From: DATKUC01 sp964553615
GTDB lineage: Bacteria; Spirochaetota; Spirochaetia; DSM-27196; DATKUC01
DNA length: 64,000 bases
NCBI GenBank assembly: GCA_964553615.1
Contig: CAZKMA010000018.1
Coordinates: 11,399-75,398, forward strand
Direction of reading: 5' to 3'
A program made the position numbers and the translations under genes. The first letter of the stretch is position 1, and the number at the start of each line of letters is the position of its first letter. Positions 25,701 through 33,369 of this stretch are shown piece by piece. Below the pieces are notes generated by a model. It did no database searches. It was not told the DNA's origin and saw only the letters and a program-made list of their open reading frames with translations.

Positions 25701-25731
25701 CTTTTTTACCACGCGAAACGGCGAAACCCAC
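22708..25731 (-). CDS. Long exported helical/TPR-like repeat protein
   Basis: The protein has 1007 residues. A signal peptide (about 1-29) ends VAGGQKED, without a lipobox Cys. The body is almost all helix: TPR-like units near the start (ARDLIIRKRLNDAILLLTDTVRKHPDRID, AGKYAEAIRAYLSGFDIF) and near the C-terminus (LEKALELNPDNRNAQVLLDRYRIALG, GGRLADALAIVDRIW). Coiled-coil stretches lie in between. It is probably a periplasmic or outer-membrane scaffold. It overlaps the receptor phosphatase gene by 4 nt, so the two products probably work together. The start is GTG, with GGAG 12 nt upstream, so it is not certain. I cannot assign a named family. Confidence 0.7.
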   Translation of the reverse strand: MGFAVSRGKKVAFALIFLALTVAGIAVAGGQKEDPIATARDLIIRKRLNDAILLLTDTVRKHPDRIDEAESLMQTIRNIRGEYFTLWQELIKVIKTEPDKPEKALAIIEQMKKLDAAPNERTKRNLTEWQAIVQFRYNLNKFDEVMASGDAFIKAGKYAEAIRAYLSGFDIFRAEFLAEGYSQQLVVGRAETATTRITDTVQQFIASMSGIEQAARSFEAAAANGDPKLLTSRLDELTKRIVQVLTLRNGLESAANSLDSINAQAHLEKPQVEQNWYLTFITWYIRGRPQVSFREGILAAIAGFLDSSQTGADKAIIARASSEYQSSIDQYDSGSLAEAEKKFVSTIPVARVAFSTVELWTRRLTVNSDLTLPAADQDMLRKHLPEFLTAQYLYESSESYRTLIGLIQGGQGVDVLSGKTLVDLVANRNKLDGFLSELEKNMNIWKQRVGTLKDSSGTYDNQSALRIAEQTYADYQTAAGRLQQTDATGVEKIAELQMTNLKTSYAQAQSAVASADKNLKGVQQTVVSQGSEATVTYRYPEKALATLNDAVAGLTTLESDVKSYLDQYSNAPVYISELPRIKSSIDVAKSLDQETATLLDQAKTNAATARKNVELAANLRTRADRALQEAQVALTRRDVETAIQKLQDARQVSLQALDLQHDQNYSDTMDRRLADLGDQIKRANYVRVVTDVRNLIEQGRSEYQQDQFAQAEADLLKAKNLWSAVSPNTPQLEIENWLKIVQAALNLQNTRELTETDPLFFTLGNYLNRAKENFTEGKQLYTSGNTQEGKVFLAKAEANIQSVVVARPFNQEARVLALRILQITNPKQFPEIFKQRFDEAVSRSKTNARSALVDLYDLRAIDANFPGLQNEIARLEIDLGIRPNPVTIAKKQESDTLVADAQKLAATGDRTQTQVAVVRLEKALELNPDNRNAQVLLDRYRIALGSPATYTLPGATMQEFSQAQNLFIGGRLADALAIVDRIWQNPANRGYSPLVDLRNNILSRLGQ

Positions 25732-25800
25732 CTGGAAATCTGTCTCCTATTTCCCTGACTACCAATCTACTTTAGTTTCGGCAGTTTTAGACCGGGCCCA

Positions 25801-25833
25801 CACGTTGCGTTAATATGGAATAATAACAACGTG
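25801..25833. other. Inverted repeat in a divergent promoter region
   Basis: CACGTTG (25801-25807) and CAACGTG (25827-25833) are perfect inverted arms 19 nt apart. They lie between the repeat-protein gene and the UPF0164 gene, just upstream of a TATACT hexamer. It may be an operator or chance. Confidence 0.35.
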
Positions 25834-25838
25834 GGTAG

Positions 25839-25844
25839 TATACT
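25839..25844 (+). promoter_or_regulatory. Possible -10 element of the UPF0164 gene
   Basis: TATACT lies 9 nt before the ATG of the UPF0164 gene, and no Shine-Dalgarno sequence is visible. A partial -35 (TGGAAT, 25816-25821) is 17 nt upstream. The transcript would have almost no leader. Confidence 0.4.
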
Positions 25845-25853
25845 TGCTTTGAG

Positions 25854-27161
25854 ATGAAAAAGTCAGTCTCAGTGGTCCTCATCACAATTTTCCTCTCGAC
25901 CTCCGCTATATATACGGCTTACGCGGTCGACTTTGCTGACACCTATAACTATATCGTGGGAGTGTTCGATGCAACAGGAGCGCAGAACACTGGACTCACG
26001 GTTTTTCCCACACTGCTCATTCCCTCGGGTGGCCAGGCGGAAGGTATGGGGAATGCATATACCGCCGTGGGGCGGGACGTGAGCTACCTGGATTCCAATC
26101 CCGCGGCGAGCGCAATGTTGCAGTATACTGAGCTTGCGGTCCAACACCGGAATCTCATTGCTGACGCAAATCTCGAGAGCCTTCTGTATACCATCCGGCT
26201 CGACAATCTCGGACTTGGCGCCTCAGTGAAGTTTCTGCATGTCCCGTTTACCGGTTATGGATCGCTCGGACAACAGCTTACCACGTTTCGTTACACCGAA
26301 ACGGTTGCCACACTGAATGCCGCGTACAATTTTTTTCATGGATTCTACTTCGACGGACTTTCACTCGGTGCGGACGTCAAGGTCGCGTACCGGGGAGAAC
26401 CAAATGTCACCGGATTGATCGAGAATCAGTCGGCATTTGGAATCATGGGCGATGCCGGAATGCTCGTTCGCTTCAACTTTCTGAAGTTTTATGCCTCCCG
26501 CATGCGTAATTTCTCCGTCGGACTCTCCGCCAGGAACTTCGGACCTCCGGTCCTGAACGAGCCGCTCCCATCTCTGCTCACTGCAGGCGTCTCCTATTCC
26601 CCGCTTCGGCCGCTGTTGTTTGCCTTCGATTTCAACTATCCGGTGAGTCTGATGTCCTCAGTACCTGCGGCCGGACCCGGATTCGCCACAGGCGTTTCGG
26701 TTGTGTTTACCGATTTTTTTGCCACACAGGCCGGTTTCCAGCTCAAGGGAGGAGACCCCAGAATCACTCTCGGGGCAGACGTAAATCTGACGTCTTTTGC
26801 CATTCATGTAAATTATATTCTCGATATGACCACCCAGTTCGGAGCTCTGGACAATTTCAGCATTCAGATGCGCTTCAACTTCGGCGACCGTGGTCGGGGC
26901 GCCCGGCAGCGTGCGATCGAGATTGAGTACCTGAACGCACTTGATTCCCTTGCAAAGGGAGACCTTAACTCAACAATCCAGCTCTGCCGCCAGATTCTTA
27001 CAAACGATCCATCTTTCGATCCGGCGCGGGAGACACTCAGGAATGCACTTCGAAGCCAGGATCTTCAAGCCCAGATGGATTCGCTCAAGAAACCGACTAC
27101 CGTTGGTCCGCAGCCCGGTGCGCCGGCCGGAGGCAACGGCCCGGCTACCGGTTCGAAATAA
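25854..27161 (+). CDS. UPF0164 family outer-membrane protein (FadL-like)
   Basis: The protein has 435 residues with a signal peptide (1-24, ending YAVDF). The N-terminal plug-like block SGGQAEGMGNAYTAVGRDVSYLDSNPAASA is the hallmark of UPF0164, a Treponema family modelled as FadL-type barrels that pass hydrophobic compounds. Barrel strands follow to about 350 (IQMRFNFGDRG). About 85 more residues form a TPR-like unit (YLNALDSLAKGDLNSTIQLCRQILTNDPSFDPARETL) and a Pro/Gly-rich tail, so a periplasmic extension follows the barrel. The stop lies 17 nt inside the convergent membrane-protein gene. The start has no ribosome site. Confidence 0.85.
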   Translation: MKKSVSVVLITIFLSTSAIYTAYAVDFADTYNYIVGVFDATGAQNTGLTVFPTLLIPSGGQAEGMGNAYTAVGRDVSYLDSNPAASAMLQYTELAVQHRNLIADANLESLLYTIRLDNLGLGASVKFLHVPFTGYGSLGQQLTTFRYTETVATLNAAYNFFHGFYFDGLSLGADVKVAYRGEPNVTGLIENQSAFGIMGDAGMLVRFNFLKFYASRMRNFSVGLSARNFGPPVLNEPLPSLLTAGVSYSPLRPLLFAFDFNYPVSLMSSVPAAGPGFATGVSVVFTDFFATQAGFQLKGGDPRITLGADVNLTSFAIHVNYILDMTTQFGALDNFSIQMRFNFGDRGRGARQRAIEIEYLNALDSLAKGDLNSTIQLCRQILTNDPSFDPARETLRNALRSQDLQAQMDSLKKPTTVGPQPGAPAGGNGPATGSK

Positions 27162-27975
27162 CTCCCGCTCGGAGCTGCATATAGAGTGCGTAGAGGGGAA
27201 GGTCTATCTTCCCGGCACTCACCTTTCGGCGGAGATTCTCGAGCCTTTCGGTCGCAACGGGAACTGCGGCCGGACGAACACCCCGTAGCGCTCCTCCACC
27301 CAAAGTTCTGACCGGAGAAACACGAAGAAAAAGCTCATCCCACACTTCGTACCTGCTGAACATTTTCCGAAGATAGCGGTACAGCTGAAACGCCTCGTCG
27401 GGATAATCATCCACAAGATCATCGTCGTCTGTTCCGAGAATCTCCATCAGATCTTCGGAATCCATTCCGTCATAAACCGCAAGCCGAGCCTCGATGAGAT
27501 GGGCGAACTCGCTCTCTTCAAATCGAATGCTGTCGACCCGGGACCGGAGGGCAATACGTCGGTCCAGAACTGCTTCTGATCGAATATCTCTCCTGCTGAG
27601 CAGGAAGTAACCGGCAATTCCCACAGCAAGGGACACAACAAGCGCGGTAACGACGGGAATGGACCGGGCAATACCAAGGGTCAGTCCAAAATAGACGATG
27701 AGGAACACGACGGCCGAGAGCAGAAACCGCGGGATGAACCGGGCATCTCCAACCCACTGACGAACGGCTCCATCCAGGAGAGAGTACATATAGTCCCGAA
27801 GCTCGAATACCTGAGAGATATCCGGGTCCGACCCGTATAGCCCCTTGATTTCTCCTCGTTCGAGCATTCGAATGATCTGACTGCGATCCCGGAATGGGTG
27901 AAGAAAGGTTCCTGATCCGTCGGCAGACCCGGTCCGTGCGACATGAAAGATATAATAGGTATCTGTTCTACTCAT
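27145..27975 (-). CDS. Membrane protein of unknown function
   Basis: The protein has 276 residues. Two adjacent membrane helices (about 80-100 FLLSAVVFLIVYFGLTLGIA and 106-126 VVTALVVSLAVGIAGYFLL) separate an N-terminal cytoplasmic part from a C-terminal one. The N-terminus (YYIFHVARTGSADGSGTF...IIRMLERGEIKGLYGSDPD) reads like a GYF-2-type domain, which often begins with a Tyr-rich strand; this is a tentative match. Its start overlaps the stop of the TIR-like/ankyrin gene (ATGA), so the two are translationally coupled. Its 3' end overlaps the convergent UPF0164 gene by 17 nt. Confidence 0.65.
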   Translation of the reverse strand: MSRTDTYYIFHVARTGSADGSGTFLHPFRDRSQIIRMLERGEIKGLYGSDPDISQVFELRDYMYSLLDGAVRQWVGDARFIPRFLLSAVVFLIVYFGLTLGIARSIPVVTALVVSLAVGIAGYFLLSRRDIRSEAVLDRRIALRSRVDSIRFEESEFAHLIEARLAVYDGMDSEDLMEILGTDDDDLVDDYPDEAFQLYRYLRKMFSRYEVWDELFLRVSPVRTLGGGALRGVRPAAVPVATERLENLRRKVSAGKIDLPLYALYMQLRAGVISNR

Positions 27976-28886
27976 TTTGACGGCACACTCGCTTCGCTCC
28001 GCCGGATGAGTTCCGCCATCTCCGTATGCTTGAAAAGCTCCGCATACTTGCCGGCGGTCATTCCGAGCTGGTCAACAGGACTCGTGTCCGCGTTGTGTTC
28101 GAGCAGGAGACGCGCAACCGACGTAAAACCCTCGCCAACGGCGAGCATGAGCGAAGTCTGGCCGTTCTTACTTTGAAGATCTGTGTCGGCACCCGCGTCA
28201 AGAAGCCTTTCTACCGAACCAAGATCTCCACGCACCGCGGCCTCCATCAGGGGACTGTTCCCGCGATCATGGCTCACCGCATTGACGTTTGCTCCTTTCT
28301 CGAGAAGCAGATCGATGAGTTCGCGGTGCCGATTGCGAATTGCCAGACTCAATATCGGGACACCGCGGACATCACGGCTGTCGGGCGAGAAGCCTATTCG
28401 AAGGAAGTTCTTCGTCGGGTCAACGGCGCCCTCTTCGACGCAACCGGCAAAAACGTCTTCGGCTATTCCGAGCCCCATGGCCTGCAGTTCGGTGCGTGCC
28501 CGTTCAATTCGAGCGCCCTTCCGCCACACCTCGCGTGCCAGGAGAATCTCTTCCTGAAGCTGTTCAAAATCGTCCACCTGCGTGAATACCATCAGATGTC
28601 CCGGAAGTGCGAGCCCGGGACGTCTGAACAACAGGACCGGACAATCCCGGCCAACGCCGTAACCGCTCACAAAACCGAGCCAGCGGGAAGCTACGGCAGT
28701 TGCCGAAAGCACAATGATGATATGGGTCAGCCCTGAAAAATTATACCGAATTTCCTCTCCGTTGAGCTGCTCCCAGGACCGGCCCATCTGATATGCAGAT
28801 GCCCTTACCCGGTGACTCCGAAGCAAACGCAGTATTTGCACTGCCAGCTCACGTTGTCCGGAATCCACAAAAATGCCAATTTTCAC
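27972..28886 (-). CDS. TIR-like domain plus ankyrin repeats
   Basis: The protein has 304 residues. Residues 1-120 look like a TIR/flavodoxin-like fold: MKIGIFVDSG, then LTHIIIVLSATAVASRWLGFVSGYGVGRDCPVLLF, which parallels the S..S.W box of TIR domains but lacks the catalytic Glu normally found there. Residues 165-300 hold at least three ankyrin repeats (GVPILSLAIRNRHRELIDLLLEKGANVNAV, GNSPLMEAAVRGDLGSVERLLDAGADTDLQ, GQTSLMLAVGEGFTSVARLLLEHNADTSPV). It is probably a cytoplasmic protein-binding or sensing module for the coupled membrane protein. The start is GTG with GGAG-AGGT upstream. Confidence 0.75.
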   Translation of the reverse strand: MKIGIFVDSGQRELAVQILRLLRSHRVRASAYQMGRSWEQLNGEEIRYNFSGLTHIIIVLSATAVASRWLGFVSGYGVGRDCPVLLFRRPGLALPGHLMVFTQVDDFEQLQEEILLAREVWRKGARIERARTELQAMGLGIAEDVFAGCVEEGAVDPTKNFLRIGFSPDSRDVRGVPILSLAIRNRHRELIDLLLEKGANVNAVSHDRGNSPLMEAAVRGDLGSVERLLDAGADTDLQSKNGQTSLMLAVGEGFTSVARLLLEHNADTSPVDQLGMTAGKYAELFKHTEMAELIRRSEASVPSK

Positions 28887-28993
28887 ACCTGCTCCCCCAC
28901 GCCGTTTCCCTTATTCCGGATAGCTACTTCAAGTTTCGGCAATCCCGACAGAAAGATTCACCCAACACTCCGTCTTTGAAAAAGCAATCCGAC

Positions 28994-29022
28994 TTGCAAC
29001 GCGCACTTGGTTACTTTACAGT
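28994..29022 (+). promoter_or_regulatory. Predicted promoter of the MFS-HEAT gene
   Basis: TTGCAA (28994-28999) is 17 nt from TACAGT (29017-29022), giving a leader of about 37 nt. It lies in the 179-nt divergent region with the ankyrin gene. Confidence 0.4.
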
Positions 29023-29065
29023 GGAGGCTCATTGGCCGTAAAGGGTTCAGGATAGAGAAACCACA

Positions 29066-31468
29066 ATGCACACCGTTCAGAAGAACACACTCTCACAGGC
29101 ACAACTCGGCAGATCGATGACCGCAAGCTTAATGGCAGGTGCGGCCGGTACTCTCTGGGTCGTTGTGGGAAGCCCGCAGCCGATATTCAATGTGTTTGTA
29201 AGCAACACCATGAACGGAGGGGCGTCATACCTCGGTCTGCTGGTTGGAATCCTGTCGCTCGCCGGACTCTTCCAGATTCCCTCCATCTTCATATATTCAC
29301 GGTTGAAACGAAAGAAAACATTCTGGCTTGTCACCAGTACCGTGCACCGACTGAACGGGTTTGTCCTTGCGGGAGTCGCATTCTCCGTAGCACAAGGCGG
29401 GGCCAAGCCCCGGGGGCTCAGCATCATTCTCATCGGTATGACTGCCAGCTGGATCATAACCAACATCAGCGCGTCCGGCTGGTGGAGCTGGATGGCGGAG
29501 ATTGTCCCCGAAAAGATAAGATCCCACTTCTTTGGTCGTCGTTCGAGCATATCCAATATTGTAAACATTGCCTGGTTCTTTTCGGTGAGCGTGGTGCTGG
29601 ACACCGTCTCCGGTAATGCCCTGTTCTACACCTACGCAGTCATTTTCACGATAGGCGGTCTCGGCGGACTTGCAGATATCCTGCTGCACATTATTATTCC
29701 GGAACCTGCGATTCCTGACCGAATTGAAACAGAACAGTCTCCGATTCGGCATCTCACCTGGTATGAGTTTCTTGAACCGCTTCGAAACCGGAATTTTGTT
29801 CGGTTCTGTCTCTCGGTCGGCGTTGCACTTTTTTCAATAAACGTTTCCGGACCCTTCCTTGCGCCGTACATAACTTCCCACGACGGGGTGGCCGCACCAA
29901 ACACATGGCTCGGCATCATGTTTGTCATTTCCCAGTTGCTCTGGATCCTGCTCTCTCCGGCGTGGGGGATGGTCATGGACAGACTGGGTCGCAAACCGGT
30001 CGTCATGATCGGCTTGCTTTTTACATTCAGCTGGGTTGGATATCTCTTCCTCAATCACCGTAACTACACGTTCATTCTCCCGCTCATTTCGCTTGCAGGC
30101 GGTGTGCTCGCTCCTGCATTCTGGGACGGTACGAACCAGCTCATGTTGAGCCTGACCCCGGAAAAGAACCGCATCTCCTTCGTTTCCTGGTATTGGGCGG
30201 CAATCGGTGTTATTTCGGCCTTCGGTAGCTTTCTCGGTGGCGCGCTGGATGCTCGATTTCGAGGCGTCCGGATTACCATTGTGTCCGGCTTCATAATTCA
30301 AGGCCTGCAGATAGTTATTCTCATATCTCTCGGTCTGATACTCCTCAGCTTGCTGGTGCTCTCCCGCATCCGCGAACAACGAGGAAAACCGCTTGGTTTC
30401 GTGTTCTCGCTCGTTACCAATCCCGGCGTATTTCGGACATTCATGAACATTGGAACAATCAGCCGAACCAGTGCGTCCTATCGTGTCGCTCGGGCCTTGC
30501 GGGCAATTGATGGTTCGACGAGCAATCTTGCCCTGGAAGAGGTCATTTCGCGAATCGAGGATCCGGATCCCGAGGTCAGAGAAGAAGCAGCGCGTGCTCT
30601 GGGCAGAATTGGAGCGCCGGAGGGGTTCGACGCTCTTGTGCACCAGATAGCAGACCCGAGTTCAACGGTTCGCTCCCAGGCTGCACGCTCCCTGGGACGG
30701 ATCGGGGACCGGCGGGCGGTGCCGTACCTGGTTGCAGGGCTGGCAGACTCATCAGAAGACCTGAAGGAGGCGTGTCTGTACGCCCTCGGCGAAATTGGTG
30801 GAGAGGATGCTGCTCAGGAAATCCTTCATGTCTTTCGGCAAATTGGTTCGGAACGGCTTGTGGCAACTGGAGCTGCTGCGGTCTCGAAGCTCGGCATTCT
30901 GGAAGCGGCCTGGGAAATTGTTCCCCGCATGCATCAGACATTCAATCCCGTACTTCGCAACCAGCTCGCAATAGCCTTCGGAAATCTTGTCGGCAAGCCC
31001 GGCGAGTTCTACCAGTATGTCACGGGGAGCGAGGCGCAGCAGCAGGTCAGGAGCACTCGGCTGTTCCAGGACGCGCAACGAAATCTTGGAAACATCATTC
31101 GTGCGCCGCGCCTGGATGCGCGGGACATTGAACGGACACGCGGCGAGTTTTCGGCGGACCTGCGCAATATTCGTTCGTTCTTCGAGGATGAAATGTACAT
31201 CCAGGCACTCAATCTGAGTGAGCACGTGGCATTCAGACTCGGTCAGATGGTCCTTCCCGAAAGTACTCCGGCGGAACTCTATCTGGAATATGCCATCTTT
31301 GTTGACCCCAAGTTCGGACTCTGGTGGTGGTTTCTTCAGGAGGCCCAGCTCAATGCTGAATCCACCGAAAGTGCCGTCGTATTGCGCATTGATGTGCTCC
31401 TTTCGCTCTATTTTCTCAGTACCTTTCACATGCCGCCCCTCAGCGGCATGACCGTCAATCACCCATAA
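29066..31468 (+). CDS. MFS transporter fused to HEAT-repeat domain
   Basis: The protein has 800 residues. Residues 20-440 carry about 12 hydrophobic segments of a major facilitator transporter, with YSRLKRKKTFW after helix 2 and MDRLGRKPVVM after helix 8, the two copies of the MFS loop motif. Residues 481-640 contain HEAT/PBS-lyase repeats (LEEVISRIEDPDPEVREEAARALGRIG, LVHQIADPSSTVRSQAARSLGRIGD, AVPYLVAGLADSSEDLKEACLYALGEIGG). A helical C-terminal region of 150 residues is unrecognised. HEAT repeats bind proteins, so the soluble part may regulate transport or tether partners. The substrate is unknown. The ribosome site is weak. Confidence 0.82.
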   Translation: MHTVQKNTLSQAQLGRSMTASLMAGAAGTLWVVVGSPQPIFNVFVSNTMNGGASYLGLLVGILSLAGLFQIPSIFIYSRLKRKKTFWLVTSTVHRLNGFVLAGVAFSVAQGGAKPRGLSIILIGMTASWIITNISASGWWSWMAEIVPEKIRSHFFGRRSSISNIVNIAWFFSVSVVLDTVSGNALFYTYAVIFTIGGLGGLADILLHIIIPEPAIPDRIETEQSPIRHLTWYEFLEPLRNRNFVRFCLSVGVALFSINVSGPFLAPYITSHDGVAAPNTWLGIMFVISQLLWILLSPAWGMVMDRLGRKPVVMIGLLFTFSWVGYLFLNHRNYTFILPLISLAGGVLAPAFWDGTNQLMLSLTPEKNRISFVSWYWAAIGVISAFGSFLGGALDARFRGVRITIVSGFIIQGLQIVILISLGLILLSLLVLSRIREQRGKPLGFVFSLVTNPGVFRTFMNIGTISRTSASYRVARALRAIDGSTSNLALEEVISRIEDPDPEVREEAARALGRIGAPEGFDALVHQIADPSSTVRSQAARSLGRIGDRRAVPYLVAGLADSSEDLKEACLYALGEIGGEDAAQEILHVFRQIGSERLVATGAAAVSKLGILEAAWEIVPRMHQTFNPVLRNQLAIAFGNLVGKPGEFYQYVTGSEAQQQVRSTRLFQDAQRNLGNIIRAPRLDARDIERTRGEFSADLRNIRSFFEDEMYIQALNLSEHVAFRLGQMVLPESTPAELYLEYAIFVDPKFGLWWWFLQEAQLNAESTESAVVLRIDVLLSLYFLSTFHMPPLSGMTVNHP

Positions 31469-31482
31469 ACAGGAGTTCTTGC

Positions 31483-32256
31483 ATGAAGGTCTTGAAAGTC
31501 CCATCAGCCACAGTGCTGCAGTCCCCCTCGCAACCATTCTTTCTTGACGGCGGTACAACGGGGGTCCTTGCAATCCACGGCTTCACCGGCGTGCCAGGAG
31601 ACATGCACTATCTTGCCGAGAGGCTGAACACCGAAGGGTACACCGTATCAGTCCCGCGTCTGCCGGGGCACGGAACAAACGCGGTCGATTTTCGCTCAAC
31701 GAACGGCAATGACTGGCTCCGCCGGTGTGTGGACGCGTACCTGGATCTCAGCTACCACTGCGAAAAGGTTTATGTGACCGGACTTTCAATGGGCGGGGTT
31801 CTCACGCTTCTGCTTGCAACGATGTTCGACATAGATCGCATCGCACTATCCGCTCCGGCAATTACCACATCAAACAGCATGATTCGCCTTACACCGATTC
31901 TCCGGTGGTTCATGACTCACGGCGCGCCGCGAGAGGCTGAAGAGTACGAAGATCCGGGGTATCGTGCGCTGGCCCCGGAATACTGGCGGTACGACTGGCT
32001 GGCCCAGGTAGCGTCGCTCTACAAGCTGCAGAAAACCGCGCAGAAGCGTCTTGCACGCGTCCGGGCGAAGACGCTGACAATTGTGTCCGAAAAGGACAGC
32101 ATGGTGCCTGTTCGAGCAGCAGAGATAATTGAAAAGGGACTTGGCTCCGAGGTTAAACGTCGGCTCGTACTGAAAGAAAGCGGACACGTAGTGGTGAACG
32201 GCAAAGAACGGGAATCGGTCGCCGACGCCATCATCGAATGGTTTCGCGACGACTGA
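31483..32256 (+). CDS. Alpha/beta hydrolase, carboxylesterase/monoacylglycerol lipase type
   Basis: The protein has 257 residues and a complete serine-hydrolase set. The oxyanion region is VLAIHGFTGVPGD, the nucleophile lies in VTGLSMGGVL (Ser near 108), the Asp in VSEKDSMVP and the His in LKESGHVVV near the C-terminus. The layout is that of Est30-type carboxylesterases and bacterial monoacylglycerol lipases. It has no signal peptide, so it is cytoplasmic. It starts 14 nt after the MFS-HEAT gene with AGGAG upstream and is probably co-transcribed; lipid or ester uptake and hydrolysis is one reading. Confidence 0.88.
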   Translation: MKVLKVPSATVLQSPSQPFFLDGGTTGVLAIHGFTGVPGDMHYLAERLNTEGYTVSVPRLPGHGTNAVDFRSTNGNDWLRRCVDAYLDLSYHCEKVYVTGLSMGGVLTLLLATMFDIDRIALSAPAITTSNSMIRLTPILRWFMTHGAPREAEEYEDPGYRALAPEYWRYDWLAQVASLYKLQKTAQKRLARVRAKTLTIVSEKDSMVPVRAAEIIEKGLGSEVKRRLVLKESGHVVVNGKERESVADAIIEWFRDD

Positions 32257-32271
32257 TTCCCGTCTGCCTGT

Positions 32272-33258
32272 CTACCAGAGCTGATGGACGTGAGGCTTCA
32301 CAAGCTCATCATATACCGCGCGGATTTCGCTCATCTGTGCCTCCGAGAGCCCGGGAAGTTCGGACGCTCGAACGTTCTGCTCCACCTGGTCTACGCGGCT
32401 CGCGCCCGGAATGACCGTGCTCACCTCCGAAAACATCAGGATCCAGCGAAGTGCGGAAAGCGGCATGGAGACATCCGCGGGCAGAATGGTTTTCAACCGC
32501 TCCACGGCCGCAAGTCCGATATCGTAGGGAACTCCTGAGAATGTTTCGCCCTTGTCGAATGATTTACCTTCGCGGTTGAAGTTGCGATGATCACCCTCCC
32601 GGAACTTGGTGCTCGAGTTGTATTTGCCGGATAGAAGTCCGCTGGCCAGAGGAACGCGTACAATAACACCGATGTTCCGTCGCTTTGCCTCGGCGAAGAA
32701 CAGTTCGGCCGGCCGAAGTCGAAACATATTGAATATTATCTGAACGGTTGTGACATTCGGGTATTCGATTGCCTTCAGCGCCTCCTCCACCTTTTCCACG
32801 CTCACACCCAGATTTCGGATTTTCCCCTCTTCCTTCATGCGCTCGAAGGTGGCAAACACCTCTGGACGATAGAACACATCCGTGGGGGGACAATGAAGCT
32901 GGATGAGATCGATGGAATCTCTTCCCATATTCTTCAGACTGTCATTCACGAACCCTCGCAGCGCATCCGGTGTGTACATATCCGCGGTGTGCGGCTTCAG
33001 TCGCCGTCCGCACTTTGTGGCAACGAATATCTCCTCGCTTCGGGATTTCGCAACACGGGACACGACGGATTCGCTCATTCCGTCACCGTAGACGTCGGCG
33101 GTGTCCAGAAAGTTGACACCACTGTCAATTGCGCTGTTTACCACCTTCTCGGCAGTAGTCACGTTGAAGTCGGATCCCCATCCGCCCCCAACCTGCCAGG
33201 TGCCCAGAGATACTTCCGAGACACGAATACCCGTCTTCCCCAGTTGCCGATACTTCAT
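32272..33258 (-). CDS. Aldo/keto reductase
   Basis: The protein has 328 residues. The family tetrad is visible: Asp and Tyr in DTADVYGDGMSE, Lys in VATKCGRRL, His in IQLHCPPTD. NADPH-binding residues follow in the C-terminal STVIPGASRVDQVEQNV. It is a cytoplasmic NADPH-dependent reductase of the YajO/Tas type; the substrate cannot be told from sequence. The start has GGGAGGACTCA before the ATG. It converges on the esterase gene with 15 nt between, and it is divergent from the membrane gene at 33370. Confidence 0.92.
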   Translation of the reverse strand: MKYRQLGKTGIRVSEVSLGTWQVGGGWGSDFNVTTAEKVVNSAIDSGVNFLDTADVYGDGMSESVVSRVAKSRSEEIFVATKCGRRLKPHTADMYTPDALRGFVNDSLKNMGRDSIDLIQLHCPPTDVFYRPEVFATFERMKEEGKIRNLGVSVEKVEEALKAIEYPNVTTVQIIFNMFRLRPAELFFAEAKRRNIGVIVRVPLASGLLSGKYNSSTKFREGDHRNFNREGKSFDKGETFSGVPYDIGLAAVERLKTILPADVSMPLSALRWILMFSEVSTVIPGASRVDQVEQNVRASELPGLSEAQMSEIRAVYDELVKPHVHQLW

Positions 33259-33333
33259 TGAGTCCTCCCGATCCGTTCATAAGAATATGGTCAAAGCTAC
33301 TGCCCGCATGTGCCCGTCGGCAAATCGATGATA

Positions 33334-33362
33334 TTGCAGGAACTGCCTATTCAGTCTATAGT
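33334..33362 (+). promoter_or_regulatory. Possible leaderless promoter of the 33370 membrane gene
   Basis: TTGCAG (33334-33339) is 17 nt from TATAGT (33357-33362), which ends 7 nt before the ATG at 33370. No ribosome site is visible before that ATG. Confidence 0.5.
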
Positions 33363-33369
33363 CACGCGT

